Shown in pieces: positions 63,830-64,000 of a stretch of DNA of 64,000 bases. The DNA is from a virus. Within the stretch, counting starts at the first letter, position 1, and the number at the start of each line of letters is the position of its first letter. The notes below the pieces were generated by a model that worked only from the letters and a program-made list of their open reading frames with translations, searched no databases and was not told where the DNA came from. The stretch covers positions 16,528 through 80,527 of IMG/VR virus record IMGVR_UViG_3300037042_001212. The stretch is one strand, 5' to 3'. The position numbers and the translations under genes were made by a program.

Positions 63830-64000
63830 AAACAACACTAAACGCAATTCGCAAGCATCAGCCCTGCTCAGACGGCTGGAAAAAACTGTTGCAATACTTG
63901 GGCAAAACCGAGGCTGATGACGAACCACTTTTAATCAGCACAATCTTGAGCAGCAACGGCCTCGATGATGCGCTGTGGTGCTTATGCGCCGTTGATGGTC
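63826..64000 (+). CDS. Conserved hypothetical protein, 3' truncated by window edge
   Basis: 58 residues visible from ATG 63826: AIRKHQPCSDGWKKLLQYLG, KTEADDEPLLISTILSSNGL and DDALWCLCAV. I recognise this as a short protein type frequent in phage and plasmid accessory regions, though without a function. The gene continues beyond the window. Confidence 0.65.
   Translation, partial: MKTTLNAIRKHQPCSDGWKKLLQYLGKTEADDEPLLISTILSSNGLDDALWCLCAVDG

Noticed and set aside
1-64000. Temperate lifestyle genes (integrase, repressor, attachment site)
   Set aside because: None recognised; the single HTH protein is too generic to indicate lysogeny.

Overview
The window is one contiguous stretch of a tailed double-stranded DNA bacteriophage (Caudoviricetes) genome. 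Both ends cut through genes. Packing is dense, with most junctions being ATGA/TAATG overlaps or gaps under 20 bases. The morphogenesis set is podovirus-like: a large portal, two P22-gp4/T7-gp11-like adaptor candidates, a P22-gp10-like neck or tail protein, a T7-gp13-like acetyltransferase-fold protein, an enormous ejection-type polyvalent protein, and no tape-measure gene. An M15-family endolysin and a GTA-type holin fit a Gram-negative, probably proteobacterial host. I found no integrase, repressor, tRNA or RNA polymerase gene.

Layout. (1) 1-11466, plus strand, replication and recombination: VRR-NUC nuclease, family A DNA polymerase with 3'-5' exonuclease, HExxH protein, Cas4-like Fe-S nuclease, HNH nuclease, SNF2 helicase, putative ssDNA-binding protein with an acidic tail, HTH protein and a primase-helicase. 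(2) 11405-54453, minus strand, late genes read leftward from the terminase: TerS, TerL, portal, GroES-like co-chaperonin, scaffold, decoration protein, major capsid, head and neck proteins, several repeat-rich surface proteins, two glycosyltransferases, a cluster of tiny basic proteins, tail fibres, holin and endolysin, and finally the ejection proteins including a 2,802-residue one. (3) 54454-64000, plus strand, accessory/early arm: many small unrecognised genes separated by hairpins, then a promoter with an overlapping inverted repeat driving a MoxR-like AAA+ ATPase, a metallopeptidase-motif plus VWA protein, and a third unknown protein.

The most unusual content is in the right arm. A conserved hairpin (8-9 bp stem, TGGGGTGC/GCACCCCA, with a three-base loop) occurs five times just downstream of genes. 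There is a candidate ~65-nt small RNA with its own promoter and terminator between the two diverging gene blocks. The MoxR-VWA-unknown operon is a candidate system of unknown role. In the late block, a 1,147-residue protein carries about 43 units of a ~20-residue repeat, followed by eleven exact 11-residue tryptophan-spaced repeats. All functional assignments are read from motifs and context; no database search was possible.
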